This document shows, piece after piece, positions 51,142 to 60,067 of a stretch of DNA of 64,000 bases (positions within the stretch are counted from its first letter, which is position 1; each line of letters begins with the position of its first letter). Source of the stretch: Archangium primigenium. GTDB taxonomy: Bacteria > Myxococcota > Myxococcia > Myxococcales > Myxococcaceae. A model generated the notes under the pieces. It saw only the letters and a program-made list of their open reading frames with translations. It did no database searches and was not told where the DNA came from. The translations under genes were made by a program, and so were the position numbers. The stretch covers positions 1,426,001 to 1,490,000 of the forward strand of contig NZ_JADWYI010000001.1 of assembly GCF_016904885.1 (NCBI RefSeq), written 5' to 3'.

Positions 51142-54100
51142 TCAGGGCGTCTGGATGATGCGCGCCTTGATGCGATCGCTGTTCGTGGTCGCGGAGAGGT
51201 CCGCGCTCCGGTAGACCAGGAGCGAGCTCTGTCCGCCCATGGAGACCAGCGCGGGCTCTCGCTCCCCGCGCGACTCGGTCGTGAGTGCGAAGCTCTGCGC
51301 GTCCAGCAGCGTGCCGGTGTCGCTCACCCGGATCCCGTAGATGTCGTGCAGGTACAGGCCCGTGCGGTGGTCCTCCCAGGCGACCAGGAAGCTGTCCCCG
51401 TCATGCGTCACGGTGGGGCTGTACTTGTAGTCCTGGGAGGTGGGCACCGGGACGGTGGCGATGGCGATGCTGCTCGGGTCGACCACCGTGCCCGTGCTGT
51501 CCACCCGGGCGCCGTGGATCGAGAACCGGCCCGCGCGGCTGTCCTCCCACACCACCAGGAAGTGCAGCCCGTTGTGGGTGAGGGCGGGGTGCGACTGGAC
51601 GCCTGGGGCGGTGCTGATGGCGATGCCACTCGGGTCGAGCACCGTGCCCGTGCCGCTCACCCGCGCCCCATAGATGTCGTTGTTCACGGCGCTGTTGCTG
51701 ACGGTGTTGCGGTCGTCCTGCCAGACGACCAGGAAGTTGGTGCCGTTGTGGGCGACCTTGGGGAAGCGCTTGTAGCCCGTCCCGGTGGCGATGGCGATGC
51801 CGCCCGTGTCGAGCACCGTGCCCGCGCCACTCACGCGCGTGCCGTAGGTGTCGTAGTCGATGGCCGAGTTGCGGCCATCCTCCCAGACGACCAGGAAGTT
51901 GCTGCCGTCGTGCGCCACCGCGGGGCGCCCCAGGTGCCCGCTCTGGGTGAAGAGGTCGATGGGCGTGGTGTCCACCACGCTGCCCGTGGAGCCCACCCGC
52001 GCGCCCCGGATGCCATAGGACAGGCCGTAGGACTCCTGCCAGACGACCAGGAAGTTCGTGCCGTCGTGCGCCACGGAGGGGAACATGGCGTAGACGTTGC
52101 TGGCGGCCGAGAGGCGCAGACCGCTCGGATCGAGCACCGTGCCCGTCTCGCTCACCCGGGTCGCGTAGATGTCCGAGCCGGTGTGGCGGTCATCCGTCCA
52201 GGCGACCAGGAAGTTCCTCCCATCGTGCGCCACCACGGGGGTCTCCTGCATGTTGCTGGACCGGGAGATGAGCAGGGCGGGCGTGTCCAGCGGCGCACCC
52301 AGCCCGGTCACCCGCGTGGCCACGATCTTGGCGTTGGCGTGTCCCGCGGAGAAGGTGCTCCAGGCCGCCAGGAGGTTCGTCCCATCGCTGGCCAGCGTGA
52401 CCTCGAAGTAGAAGTGGGAGTAGGAAGCGATGAGCAGGTCGCTGGAGTTGAGCACGGTGCCCGTGTTGCTCAACCGGGCACCGTAGACCTTGTAGGCCGG
52501 GTGGTCCTGCCACACCACCACGCTGTCCGTGCCCGCGCGGGCCACGCGGGGCCGACGCTGGTTGTTGCCGTTGACGCTGATGGGAATGCCGCTGGGGTTG
52601 CGCACCACGCCCGTGGCGCTCACCCGCGCGCCGTAGATGTCGGCGTTGCCGCCGCGCGAGTCCTCCCAGACCACCACGAAGTCCGAGCCGTTGTAGGCCA
52701 CCGAGGGACGCTCCTGCGCCCCGGCGGCCACGGAGATGAGGATGCCGTTGGCGTTGAGCACCGTGCCCGCGCCGTTCACCCGCGCGCCGTAGATGTCGAA
52801 AACGCCGGTGCGCGCGTCCTGCCAGACGACCAGGAAGTTCGTGCCGTTGTGGGCCACCGCGGGGGCCATCTGATCGTTGACGGCGGTGGAGATGGGAATG
52901 CCCGAGGGGTCCAGCACCGTGCCCGCGCCGTTGACCCGCGCGCCATAGATGTCCTGGCTGCTGTTGCGCGTGTCCTGCCAGACGACGAGGAAGTTCGTGC
53001 CATCATGGGCGAGGGCCGGCGCGGAGCCGACGTGGGCGGTGGTGGAGAGGTCGATACCCGCGGGGTCGAGCACCATGCCGGCGCTGCTCACCCGGGTGCC
53101 ACGCAGCGTGGCCGTGCCTTGAAACAAGTGCGTCCAGACGACGAGGAAGTTCGTCCCGTCGTGGGCCACGGCGGGAAGGTCACTGTCGCTGGGGGCGCCG
53201 GAGAGCAGCACGCCCACCGGGTCCAGCAGGGTCCCGGCGCTGTTCACCCGCGCGCCGTAGATGTCGTTCGCCGAATGGCGGCCGTCCCGCCAGACGACGA
53301 AGTAGTTCGTGCCATCATGGGCGATGGCGGGACTGGACTGGTAGCGCCCCGCGAATCCCGTGACCGGCGTGTCCATGCCGAACTCGGGCGAGACGATGGG
53401 GTCGAGCACCGCGGGATAGGCGGAGGCCTCCACCACGGCCGCGGGGACGCGCAGCACGATGGCATCCCCCTCGAAGCGGGCGGGCACGGGGGTGCGCTCA
53501 CCGCGCGCGTCCACCCAGGTGCCATGGCCATAGCGCACGCCCAGGCCGGTGGCGCCCTCGGCGAAGTGCAGGCCGCCGTCCGTCTCGCCCAGGAAGCGCC
53601 CACCCTCCACGGGGACGCGGACCTCGAGCGCGTCCGTGCCCACGGGCCGCCGCTCGAAGCGCCAGCTCTGCTCGACGCCATCCGCGCCGTTGTGCAGGTG
53701 CTCCACCACCTCGCCGCGCGGGATGCGCAGCGCGCCCGACTCCTCCACGATGCCCTGGCTGGCGAGCCCCGAGAGCACCGTGCCGCCCCGGCTCACCCGC
53801 GCCGCGCCCAGGTGCACGGGCGCTCCCTCCACGGGGGCCGACCGGGCCGCGCGCGGGCGCTCCGCCTGCTCGGGTGATGACGTCGGGTGGTGGTAGGGCG
53901 TGAAGCTCAGGCCGAGCGCGTCCGCGCGGACCGCGTAGGTGTCATGGCTGGCCCGCCAGGCCGAGCCCTCGGCGCGGAAGGCGAAGTGCACCCGGTCCAT
54001 GAGCGCCTGCACGTCGAAGGGGACTTGCGGCGCGCCGGCCTCCACGGGCGCGGCGGGCGGCGGGGGCGTGTCATGCCCACAGCCCGAGAGAACACAGGCC

Positions 54101-54150
54101 ACGAGCATGCTCGCGGCCCAACCCATGTATGTCTTGAAACCCATCGTCAT
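51142..54150 (-). CDS. Lipoprotein with 14 propeller-type repeats, paralogue 1
   Basis: A 1002-residue exported lipoprotein with signal ending CVLSGC. Residues ~35-280 form an N-terminal domain (HFAFRAEGSAW, DTYAVRADALGLSFTPYHH). The rest consists of 14 repeats of ~50 residues, each with an AHDGTNFLVVWQD core followed by DIYGARV and GTVLDPSGI. Fourteen would make two seven-bladed beta-propellers (inferred). Repeats 6, 7 and 14 are degenerate. It is paralogous to the gene at 54342-57311 along its whole length. The ATG at 54150 lacks a strong ribosome site. Likely faces the periplasm or cell surface; ligand unknown. Confidence 0.78.
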   Translation of the reverse strand: MTMGFKTYMGWAASMLVACVLSGCGHDTPPPPAAPVEAGAPQVPFDVQALMDRVHFAFRAEGSAWRASHDTYAVRADALGLSFTPYHHPTSSPEQAERPRAARSAPVEGAPVHLGAARVSRGGTVLSGLASQGIVEESGALRIPRGEVVEHLHNGADGVEQSWRFERRPVGTDALEVRVPVEGGRFLGETDGGLHFAEGATGLGVRYGHGTWVDARGERTPVPARFEGDAIVLRVPAAVVEASAYPAVLDPIVSPEFGMDTPVTGFAGRYQSSPAIAHDGTNYFVVWRDGRHSANDIYGARVNSAGTLLDPVGVLLSGAPSDSDLPAVAHDGTNFLVVWTHLFQGTATLRGTRVSSAGMVLDPAGIDLSTTAHVGSAPALAHDGTNFLVVWQDTRNSSQDIYGARVNGAGTVLDPSGIPISTAVNDQMAPAVAHNGTNFLVVWQDARTGVFDIYGARVNGAGTVLNANGILISVAAGAQERPSVAYNGSDFVVVWEDSRGGNADIYGARVSATGVVRNPSGIPISVNGNNQRRPRVARAGTDSVVVWQDHPAYKVYGARLSNTGTVLNSSDLLIASYSHFYFEVTLASDGTNLLAAWSTFSAGHANAKIVATRVTGLGAPLDTPALLISRSSNMQETPVVAHDGRNFLVAWTDDRHTGSDIYATRVSETGTVLDPSGLRLSAASNVYAMFPSVAHDGTNFLVVWQESYGLSYGIRGARVGSTGSVVDTTPIDLFTQSGHLGRPAVAHDGSNFLVVWEDGRNSAIDYDTYGTRVSGAGTVLDTGGIAIATGTGYKRFPKVAHNGTNFLVVWQDDRNTVSNSAVNNDIYGARVSGTGTVLDPSGIAISTAPGVQSHPALTHNGLHFLVVWEDSRAGRFSIHGARVDSTGTVVDPSSIAIATVPVPTSQDYKYSPTVTHDGDSFLVAWEDHRTGLYLHDIYGIRVSDTGTLLDAQSFALTTESRGEREPALVSMGGQSSLLVYRSADLSATTNSDRIKARIIQTP

Positions 54151-54203
54151 GATGTCTTGTCCGCCGGGAACGGGTCCGTCCACCACGGCCCGGAACACCC
54201 TGG

Positions 54204-54230
54204 CCCGGAACGGACACCCTACGTTCCGGG
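54204..54230. promoter_or_regulatory. Palindrome upstream of propeller lipoprotein 1
   Basis: Nine-base perfect arms CCCGGAACG and CGTTCCGGG with a 9-nt spacer, 54 nt upstream of the start codon. A further GGCCCGGAA half-site lies directly on its gene-proximal side (54187-54195). Identical arms and spacer occur at 57368-57394 before the paralogue. Operator or promoter-proximal element; regulator unknown. Confidence 0.55.
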
Positions 54231-54263
54231 AGTGACATGTCTGTCTTCTCCCCGCAAGTCGAC

Positions 54264-54296
54264 CCGGAGGCAACAACCGATGCGTTGCCTCCGGGG
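54264..54296. terminator. Long hairpin downstream of propeller lipoprotein 2
   Basis: Perfect 12-bp arms (54264-54275 CCCGGAGGCAAC and 54285-54296) with a 9-nt loop, 46 nt past the stop of the lipoprotein at 54342. A shorter alternative hairpin, GTTGCC/GGCAAC at 54285-54301, is shared with the region after the phospholipase D-like gene. Confidence 0.5.
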
Positions 54297-54341
54297 CAAC
54301 ACCAGACAGGGCACGCGGTGCTCAGCGCGCTCCGGCGCGCG

Positions 54342-57311
54342 TCACGGCGTCTGGACGATGCGCGCCTTGATGCGCTCGCTGTTCGTGGTCGCCGAGAGGT
54401 CGGTGCTCCGGTAGACCACGAGCGAGTTCTGTCCGCCCATGGAGGTCAGCGCGGGCGAACTCTCCCCGAGCGGCCCGGCCGCGATGGCGAAGCCCTGGGG
54501 GTCCATCAGCGTGCCGGTATTGCTCACCCGCGCCCCATAGATGTCGCTCAGGTACTGGCCCGTGCGGTGGTCCTCCCAGGCCACGAGGAAGCTGTCCCCG
54601 TCATGGGTCACCGTGGGGCTGGACTTGAAGTCCGGGGTGGGCATCGTGAGGGGGGAGAGGGCGATGCCGCTCGTGTCGAGCACCGTGCCCGTGCTGTCCA
54701 CCCGGGCCCCGTAGATCTCCGGGCGGCCCACGCGCGAGTCCTCCCACACCACCAGGAAGTGCATCCCGTTGTGGGTGAGGGCGGGGTACTCCTGGGGGCC
54801 CGTGGCGGTGGAGAGGGCGATGCCGCTCGTGTCGAGCACCGTGCCCGTGCTGCTCACCCGGGCCGCGTAGATGTCGTTGTCCGCGTTGCGACCGTCCTGC
54901 CAGACGACCAGGAAGTTGGTGCCGTTGTGGGCGACCTGGGGCCTGCGCTTGAGGCCGGTCGCGGTGGAGAGGGCGATGCCGCTCGTGTCGAGCACCGCGC
55001 CCGCGCCACTCACGCGCGTGCCGTAGATGTTGTCTTGCCCGTTGCGGCCATCCTCCCAGACGACCAGGAAGTTCGCCCCGTCGTGGGCCACGGCGGGATA
55101 CGTCAGGTTCGCGTCCTGGCTGGCGAGGTCGATGGGCGTGGTGTCCACCACGCTGCCCGTGGCGCTCACCCGCGCGCCCCGGATGCCCTGGGACGTGCCG
55201 CCGTAGTACTCCTGCCAGACGACCAGGAAGTTCGTGCCGTCGTTCGCCACGGCGGGGAACATGGCGTAGGCATTGCTGACGGTCGAGAGGCGCAGGCCGC
55301 TCGGGTCGAGCACCGTGCCCGTCTCACTCACGCGGGTGGCGTAGATGTCCGAGCCGGTGTGGCGGTCATCCTGCCAGACGACGAGGAAGTTCGTCCCATC
55401 GTGGGCCAACACGGGGGCCTCCTGCGTGTTGGCGGCCTTGGACAGCGGCAGGGCGGGGGTGTCCAGCGGCACACCCAGCCCGGTCACCCGCGTGGCCATG
55501 ATGTCGGTGCCGTTGGCGATGCCGTAGCTGCTCCACACGGCCAGGAGGTTCGTTCCATCGCTGGCCAGCGCGACATCGTTCATGAAACTGAAGAAGGTGC
55601 CAAGGTTCAGCGTGCTCGAGTTGAGCACGGTGCCCGTGTTGCTCAACCGGGCCCCGGAGATGGTGTAGAACAGGAAGTCCTGCCACACCACGACGCAGTC
55701 CGTGCCCACACGGGCCACGCGGGGCCGACGCTGGGGGCCGCTGCTGACGTCGAGGGCAATGCCGCTGGGGTTGCGCACCACGCCCGTGGCGCTCACCCGC
55801 GCGCCATAGATGTCGGCGTTGCCATGGCGCGCGTCCTCCCAGACCACCACGAAGTCCGAGCCGTTGTAGGCCACCGAGGGACGCTCCTGCGCCCCGACGG
55901 CCACGGAGATGAGGATGCCGTTGGTGTTGAGCACCGTGCCCGCGCCGTTCACCCGCGCGCCGTAGATGTCGAAGACGCCGCTGCGCGCGTCCTGCCAGAC
56001 GACGAGGAAGTTCGTGCCGTTGTGGGCCACCGCGGGGGCCATCTGGTCACTGGCGGCGGTGGAGATGGGAATGCCCGAGGGGTCCAGCACCGCGCCCGAG
56101 CCATCCACCCGCGCGCCATAGATGTCGGCGTTGTTGTTGCGGTGGTCCTGCCAGACGACGAGGAAGTTCGTGCCGTCATGGGCGAGAGCGGGCGCGTACT
56201 TGAGGCTGGTGGTCGTGGAGATGGCGATGCCCGTGGGGTCGAGCACCGTGCCCGCGCCGCTCACCCGGGTGCCACGCAGGGTGAACGCGTTGTTGACCCA
56301 GACGACGAGGAAGTTCGTCCCGTCGTGGGCCACGGTGGGGGAGGACATGCCGTCGGAGGTGGGGGACAGGCGGATGCCCACCGGGTCCAGCAGGGTGCCC
56401 GCGCTGTTCACCCGCACGCCGTAGAGCGTATTCGAGATGTGGCGGCCGTCCCGCCAGACGACGAAGTAGTTCGTCCCATCGTGGGCCACGGTGGGGTTGT
56501 CCTGGGAGTTCCACGCGATTCCCGTGACCGGCGTGTCCATGCCGAACTCTGGGGAGACGATGGGGTCGAGCACCGTGGGATAGGCGGAGGCGTCCACGAC
56601 GGACGCGGGGACACGCAGCACGATGGCGTCGCCCTCGAAGCGGGCGGGCACGGGGGTGCGCTCACCGCGCGCGTCCACCCAGGTGCCATGGCCATAGCGC
56701 ACGCCCGGGCCCGTGCTGCCCTCGGCGAAGTGCAGGCCGCCGTCCGTCTCGCCGAGGAACCGCCCGCCCTCCACGGGGACGCGGACCTCGAGCGCGTCCG
56801 TGCCCGCGGGCCGCCGCGCGAAGTGCCAGCTCTGCTCGACGCCGTCCGCTCCGTTGCGCAGGTGCTCCACCACCGCGCCGCGCGAGATGCGCAGCTCGCC
56901 CGACTCCTCCACGAAGCCCTGGCCCGCCAGGCCGGAGAGCACCTCGCCGCCCCGGCTCACCCGGGCCGCGCCCAGGTGCAGCGGCGTGCCTTCCACGGCC
57001 GCCGTCGCGGCCCCCCGAGCGTGCTCCGCGGGCTCCGCCGTGCGCGGATGGTGGTAGGGCGTGAAGCTCAGGCCGCGCACATCCGCGCGCACCGCGTAGG
57101 TGTCATGGCTGGCCCGCCAGGCCGAGCCGTCGGCGCGGAAGGTGAAGTGCACCCGGTCCATGATCTTCTGCACGTCGAAGGGGGCCTGAGGCGCGCCTGC
57201 CTCCACGGGCGCGGCGGGGGGCGGGGGCGTGTCATGCCCACAGCCCGAGAGAACACACGCCACGAGCATGCTCGCGGCCCAACCCCTGGATGTCTTGAAG
57301 CCCATCGTCAT
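54342..57311 (-). CDS. Lipoprotein with 14 propeller-type repeats, paralogue 2
   Basis: A 989-residue lipoprotein with the same architecture as the one at 51142-54150: signal ending CVLSGC, an N-terminal domain containing DTYAVRADVRGLSFTPYHH, and 14 repeats of the AHDGTNFLVVWQD / DIYGARV / GTVLDTSGI type. Repeats correspond one to one between the paralogues, including the same degenerate ones (6, 7, 14), so the repeat array predates the gene duplication. The start is placed at ATG 57311 to match the paralogue; ATG 57314 is equally possible. Function unknown; surface binding is plausible. Confidence 0.78.
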   Translation of the reverse strand: MTMGFKTSRGWAASMLVACVLSGCGHDTPPPPAAPVEAGAPQAPFDVQKIMDRVHFTFRADGSAWRASHDTYAVRADVRGLSFTPYHHPRTAEPAEHARGAATAAVEGTPLHLGAARVSRGGEVLSGLAGQGFVEESGELRISRGAVVEHLRNGADGVEQSWHFARRPAGTDALEVRVPVEGGRFLGETDGGLHFAEGSTGPGVRYGHGTWVDARGERTPVPARFEGDAIVLRVPASVVDASAYPTVLDPIVSPEFGMDTPVTGIAWNSQDNPTVAHDGTNYFVVWRDGRHISNTLYGVRVNSAGTLLDPVGIRLSPTSDGMSSPTVAHDGTNFLVVWVNNAFTLRGTRVSGAGTVLDPTGIAISTTTSLKYAPALAHDGTNFLVVWQDHRNNNADIYGARVDGSGAVLDPSGIPISTAASDQMAPAVAHNGTNFLVVWQDARSGVFDIYGARVNGAGTVLNTNGILISVAVGAQERPSVAYNGSDFVVVWEDARHGNADIYGARVSATGVVRNPSGIALDVSSGPQRRPRVARVGTDCVVVWQDFLFYTISGARLSNTGTVLNSSTLNLGTFFSFMNDVALASDGTNLLAVWSSYGIANGTDIMATRVTGLGVPLDTPALPLSKAANTQEAPVLAHDGTNFLVVWQDDRHTGSDIYATRVSETGTVLDPSGLRLSTVSNAYAMFPAVANDGTNFLVVWQEYYGGTSQGIRGARVSATGSVVDTTPIDLASQDANLTYPAVAHDGANFLVVWEDGRNGQDNIYGTRVSGAGAVLDTSGIALSTATGLKRRPQVAHNGTNFLVVWQDGRNADNDIYAARVSSTGTVLDTSGIALSTATGPQEYPALTHNGMHFLVVWEDSRVGRPEIYGARVDSTGTVLDTSGIALSPLTMPTPDFKSSPTVTHDGDSFLVAWEDHRTGQYLSDIYGARVSNTGTLMDPQGFAIAAGPLGESSPALTSMGGQNSLVVYRSTDLSATTNSERIKARIVQTP

Positions 57312-57367
57312 CATCACGCCTTGTCCACCGGGAGCGGGTCCGTCCACCACGGCCCGGAAAACCCTGG

Positions 57368-57394
57368 CCCGGAACGGACACCCTACGTTCCGGG
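57368..57394. promoter_or_regulatory. Palindrome upstream of propeller lipoprotein 2
   Basis: Same element as at 54204-54230: arms CCCGGAACG and CGTTCCGGG with identical 9-nt spacer, 57 nt upstream of the start codon. Flanking sequence is also nearly identical for about 40 nt on each side. Confidence 0.55.
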
Positions 57395-57421
57395 AGTGAC
57401 ATGGCTGTCTTCACGAGGCGA

Positions 57422-57438
57422 GTTGCCTCCAGGGCAAC
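57422..57438. terminator. Small hairpin downstream of the phospholipase D-like gene
   Basis: GTTGCC/GGCAAC arms with 5-nt loop, 22 nt past the stop at 57460 on the minus strand. The same hairpin and the following ~25 nt recur at 54285, after paralogue 2, showing that the tandem duplication carried this 3' region along. Confidence 0.4.
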
Positions 57439-57459
57439 ACCAGACAGGACGCGCGGCGC

Positions 57460-58746
57460 TCAGTTCGCGCCGGTGAGCGTCACCGCGTAAGGGCTCTTCC
57501 ACCCGTCGTCGAAGTGCGCGAGCACGGCGTCGTACATCGGGTGGCTCGTGCCGCTCTCCTCGCCCAGGCGCACGAAGAGGTCGTCGCCGCCGGTGAGGCT
57601 GCCCGGGCTGAAGTTGTGCGAGCCGGTGTAGACCCGGTACGCCCAGGACGAAGTGCCCGCCTTCTTCGCGGAGATGGCGATGAGCTTGTCGTGCACGCGA
57701 TCCGTGCCGGAGATCTTCAGCGCCTTGAGGGGGATGCCCGCGGCCTTGAGCCGGTCGTACTCCGTCTGCTCCACGTGGTTGCCGATGATGGCCACGTCGC
57801 AGCCGCCACTCTTCATCTTGGCCAACTGCTGCGTCACCGCGCGGCGCTCGTAGGTGAAGTGCGGGTTGATGACACGCACCACGCAGCCCGCGGACGGCGT
57901 CCACACGTCCGCGTCGATGCGCTGGACCACGAGATCGCTGGTGAGCTCGGGTGAGGCATACACACTCGCCGAGGCGTCCATGTAGAAGCCGCGCGCCGGG
58001 GACAGGTCGGTGTTGTAGTAGTCCGAGTAGCGCGGGCTCATGGCATACATGTTCTCCAGGTAGTCCCGCATGAAGTTGTAGAGGTCCTGGTTGCCGTAGA
58101 GCGTGGCGGAGTTGTTGAAGCCCGCGTTGCCGTCCGGCCCGTTGGTCATGTTGTACGAGCCCACCCAGACCACGTACGTCGTGGTGGCCGTCTCGCCCGG
58201 GTAGGTGGTGCGACTGAAGGTCCACGCCTTGGTGTGCGCGGCGCCGCCGTTGGAGCTGATGCAGCCCGTGGAGGTGGGGCAGACCTTCTTCTGGGTGAGC
58301 TGGTCGAGCTGGGCGCGCGCGGCGCTGCCCGCGGCGGGAACGCCCGCGCCCCCGTCGATGCTCACCTGCACGACGGCGCCGCGCTTCTGGGCCCGCACGA
58401 GCGCGGCGGGGATGGCCGACTCGGCGTCCGCCAGCGCGTACCACGTGCCCCGGATGTACGAGCCCGCGGGCACGTTGTCGATGAGGCGCACGAGCTCGTT
58501 GCGCAGGGTGAGGTCTCGCGTCCCGTCCCCGGCGGCCACGCAGGGCGCGAGCGGGTTGTTGAAGTGGAGGATCGTCCGCACGCCGCCGGACAGGGCCCGC
58601 GTCTCACAGGTGCTCGCCGCCTGGCGGACTTGGACCGGTGCGTCGAGCGGGCCACCCGCCTCCTCCACGCCACAGGCGAGCACGAGCGCTCCGCCCATGC
58701 CCACGAGCACCCGCCGCGCCCGCTCCCGTCGATTCATCCGCTCCAT
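57460..58746 (-). CDS. Phospholipase D-like lipoprotein
   Basis: A 428-residue exported protein with a lipobox-like ALVLAC. It has two HKD-type half sites: HTKAWTFSR followed by WVGSYNMTN in the first half and VHDKLIAIS followed by TGSHNFSPGSL in the second, which fits the PLD superfamily with both HxK motifs. Each lacks the usual Asp six residues after the Lys, so activity may differ from canonical PLD. Substrate unknown (phospholipid or nucleic acid). The ATG at 58746 has AGGGTG six nt upstream. Confidence 0.82.
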   Translation of the reverse strand: MERMNRRERARRVLVGMGGALVLACGVEEAGGPLDAPVQVRQAASTCETRALSGGVRTILHFNNPLAPCVAAGDGTRDLTLRNELVRLIDNVPAGSYIRGTWYALADAESAIPAALVRAQKRGAVVQVSIDGGAGVPAAGSAARAQLDQLTQKKVCPTSTGCISSNGGAAHTKAWTFSRTTYPGETATTTYVVWVGSYNMTNGPDGNAGFNNSATLYGNQDLYNFMRDYLENMYAMSPRYSDYYNTDLSPARGFYMDASASVYASPELTSDLVVQRIDADVWTPSAGCVVRVINPHFTYERRAVTQQLAKMKSGGCDVAIIGNHVEQTEYDRLKAAGIPLKALKISGTDRVHDKLIAISAKKAGTSSWAYRVYTGSHNFSPGSLTGGDDLFVRLGEESGTSHPMYDAVLAHFDDGWKSPYAVTLTGAN

Positions 58747-58771
58747 GTGTGCACCCTCGCGACCCGTGGTT

Positions 58772-58800
58772 CACTTTTCCTTTTATTTCCTGGAAAAGTG
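58772..58800. promoter_or_regulatory. A/T-rich inverted repeat between divergent secreted-enzyme genes
   Basis: Perfect 9-bp arms CACTTTTCC (58772-58780) and GGAAAAGTG (58792-58800) with an 11-nt spacer, in the 112-nt region between the phospholipase D-like gene and the GH76 gene. It is the most A/T-rich stretch of the neighbourhood. Could be a shared operator. Confidence 0.5.
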
Positions 58801-58858
58801 GTTTAGTTGGTATTCGCCTCCAGAATAGGAGGTCCTGACTTCCCAGGAGGAAGCCTAC

Positions 58859-59953
58859 ATGAACTCGCGATTCTTGAATGGCGTGGTGGCCGCCGTGGTC
58901 GTGGCGTCCGCGCCGAGCGCCTTCGCGCTCACGCCGGCGGAGAAGGACCTAGCGTTCAGCTCCTACAACAACGCCTTCTACGTCGCGAACAACGGCAACG
59001 GCTATTACGTGCTCGACACGGCCCGCAGGGTGCCGACCCGGTTCGACTTCTGGCGTGTCTGCGAGCAGATCGAGGCGGCCGAGGACGCCTTTGATCGCAC
59101 GCGCAGCGCGGGCCACCGCGACCTGGTCTTCTCCCTGCTCAACGGCCTGAACAACGTGGTCAGTGGCACCACGGACTTCGCCTCGTGGAACGAGTACAAC
59201 GACGACGTCATGTGGGCGGTCATCGCCCTGACGCGGGGCTATGAGATCACCGGCCACCGTCCGTTCCTGGACCAGGCGCAGTGGCAGTTCAACAAGGTCT
59301 GGGACCGGGCCTGGGACAGCAAGCTGGGCGGCGGCCTGTGGTGGCGCACGGACAACCAGACCAAGAACGCGTGCGTGAACGGTCCGGCCACCATCGCGGC
59401 GATGCTGCTCGCGCGCAACACGGTGAACACCGGCTACCGGGCGCAGGCGGATCAGATCTACAACTGGCTGCGCGCCACGCTGGTCAATTCCTCCACGGGC
59501 CAGGTGGCCGACCACATCCAGGCCAACGGCACCAAGGTCTGGTGGGCCTTCACCTACAACCAGGGCACCTTCGCGGGCGCCTCGGCGCTGCTCTACCAGG
59601 CCACGGGCAATACGAGCTACCGCGACGTGGGCGGACAGGCGGTGCGGTGGACCCGGAGCAACCTCACCGGCCAGCACATCGCCGACATCCTCAACGACGA
59701 GTACGACGCCAACGGCGGCAGCGGCGACACCGCCGGCTTCAAGGGCGTGTTCGTGCGCTGGGCGAGCCGGTGGGCCGGCGCGGCCAACGACTCGGGCATC
59801 AAGACGTGGCTGGCCAACAACTCCAACACCGCCTGGTCCTACCGCAACTCCTCCGGCCTGATGTGGGGCCAGTGGTGGCGGCGCACCCCGGACAACTACG
59901 TCACGTCCTGGGAGTCCTCTCCCGGCCTGGCCGTCTCGCAGATTCCGTACTGA
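58859..59953 (+). CDS. GH76 family alpha-1,6-mannanase
   Basis: A 364-residue secreted glycoside hydrolase with a signal peptide ending PSAFAL. The (alpha/alpha)6 fold signature of GH76 is visible: the paired catalytic aspartates in YNDDVMWAVIAL near residue 120, FNKVWDRAWDSKLGGGLWWR, and TYNQGTFAGASALLYQ. The family cleaves alpha-1,6-mannan, such as fungal cell-wall mannan, which fits a predatory or degradative lifestyle. The ATG follows AGGAGG by 8 nt. Confidence 0.92.
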   Translation: MNSRFLNGVVAAVVVASAPSAFALTPAEKDLAFSSYNNAFYVANNGNGYYVLDTARRVPTRFDFWRVCEQIEAAEDAFDRTRSAGHRDLVFSLLNGLNNVVSGTTDFASWNEYNDDVMWAVIALTRGYEITGHRPFLDQAQWQFNKVWDRAWDSKLGGGLWWRTDNQTKNACVNGPATIAAMLLARNTVNTGYRAQADQIYNWLRATLVNSSTGQVADHIQANGTKVWWAFTYNQGTFAGASALLYQATGNTSYRDVGGQAVRWTRSNLTGQHIADILNDEYDANGGSGDTAGFKGVFVRWASRWAGAANDSGIKTWLANNSNTAWSYRNSSGLMWGQWWRRTPDNYVTSWESSPGLAVSQIPY

Positions 59954-59962
59954 GCACGCCCG

Positions 59963-59994
59963 CCTCGGCGTGTCCTCCGTTGGACGCGCCGAGG
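59963..59994 (+). terminator. Hairpin downstream of the GH76 gene
   Basis: Thirteen-base arms (59963-59975 CCTCGGCGTGTCC against 59982-59994) with one G:T pair and a 6-nt loop, ten nt after the stop. Strong terminator-like stem without a T-run. Confidence 0.6.
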
Positions 59995-60067
59995 CCCGGT
60001 GTGACGCGCTTCACATGCCCGGGGTGGGCGCCGTGCTTCTCCTCCGATGAGCTTGGAGGAGACCGTG

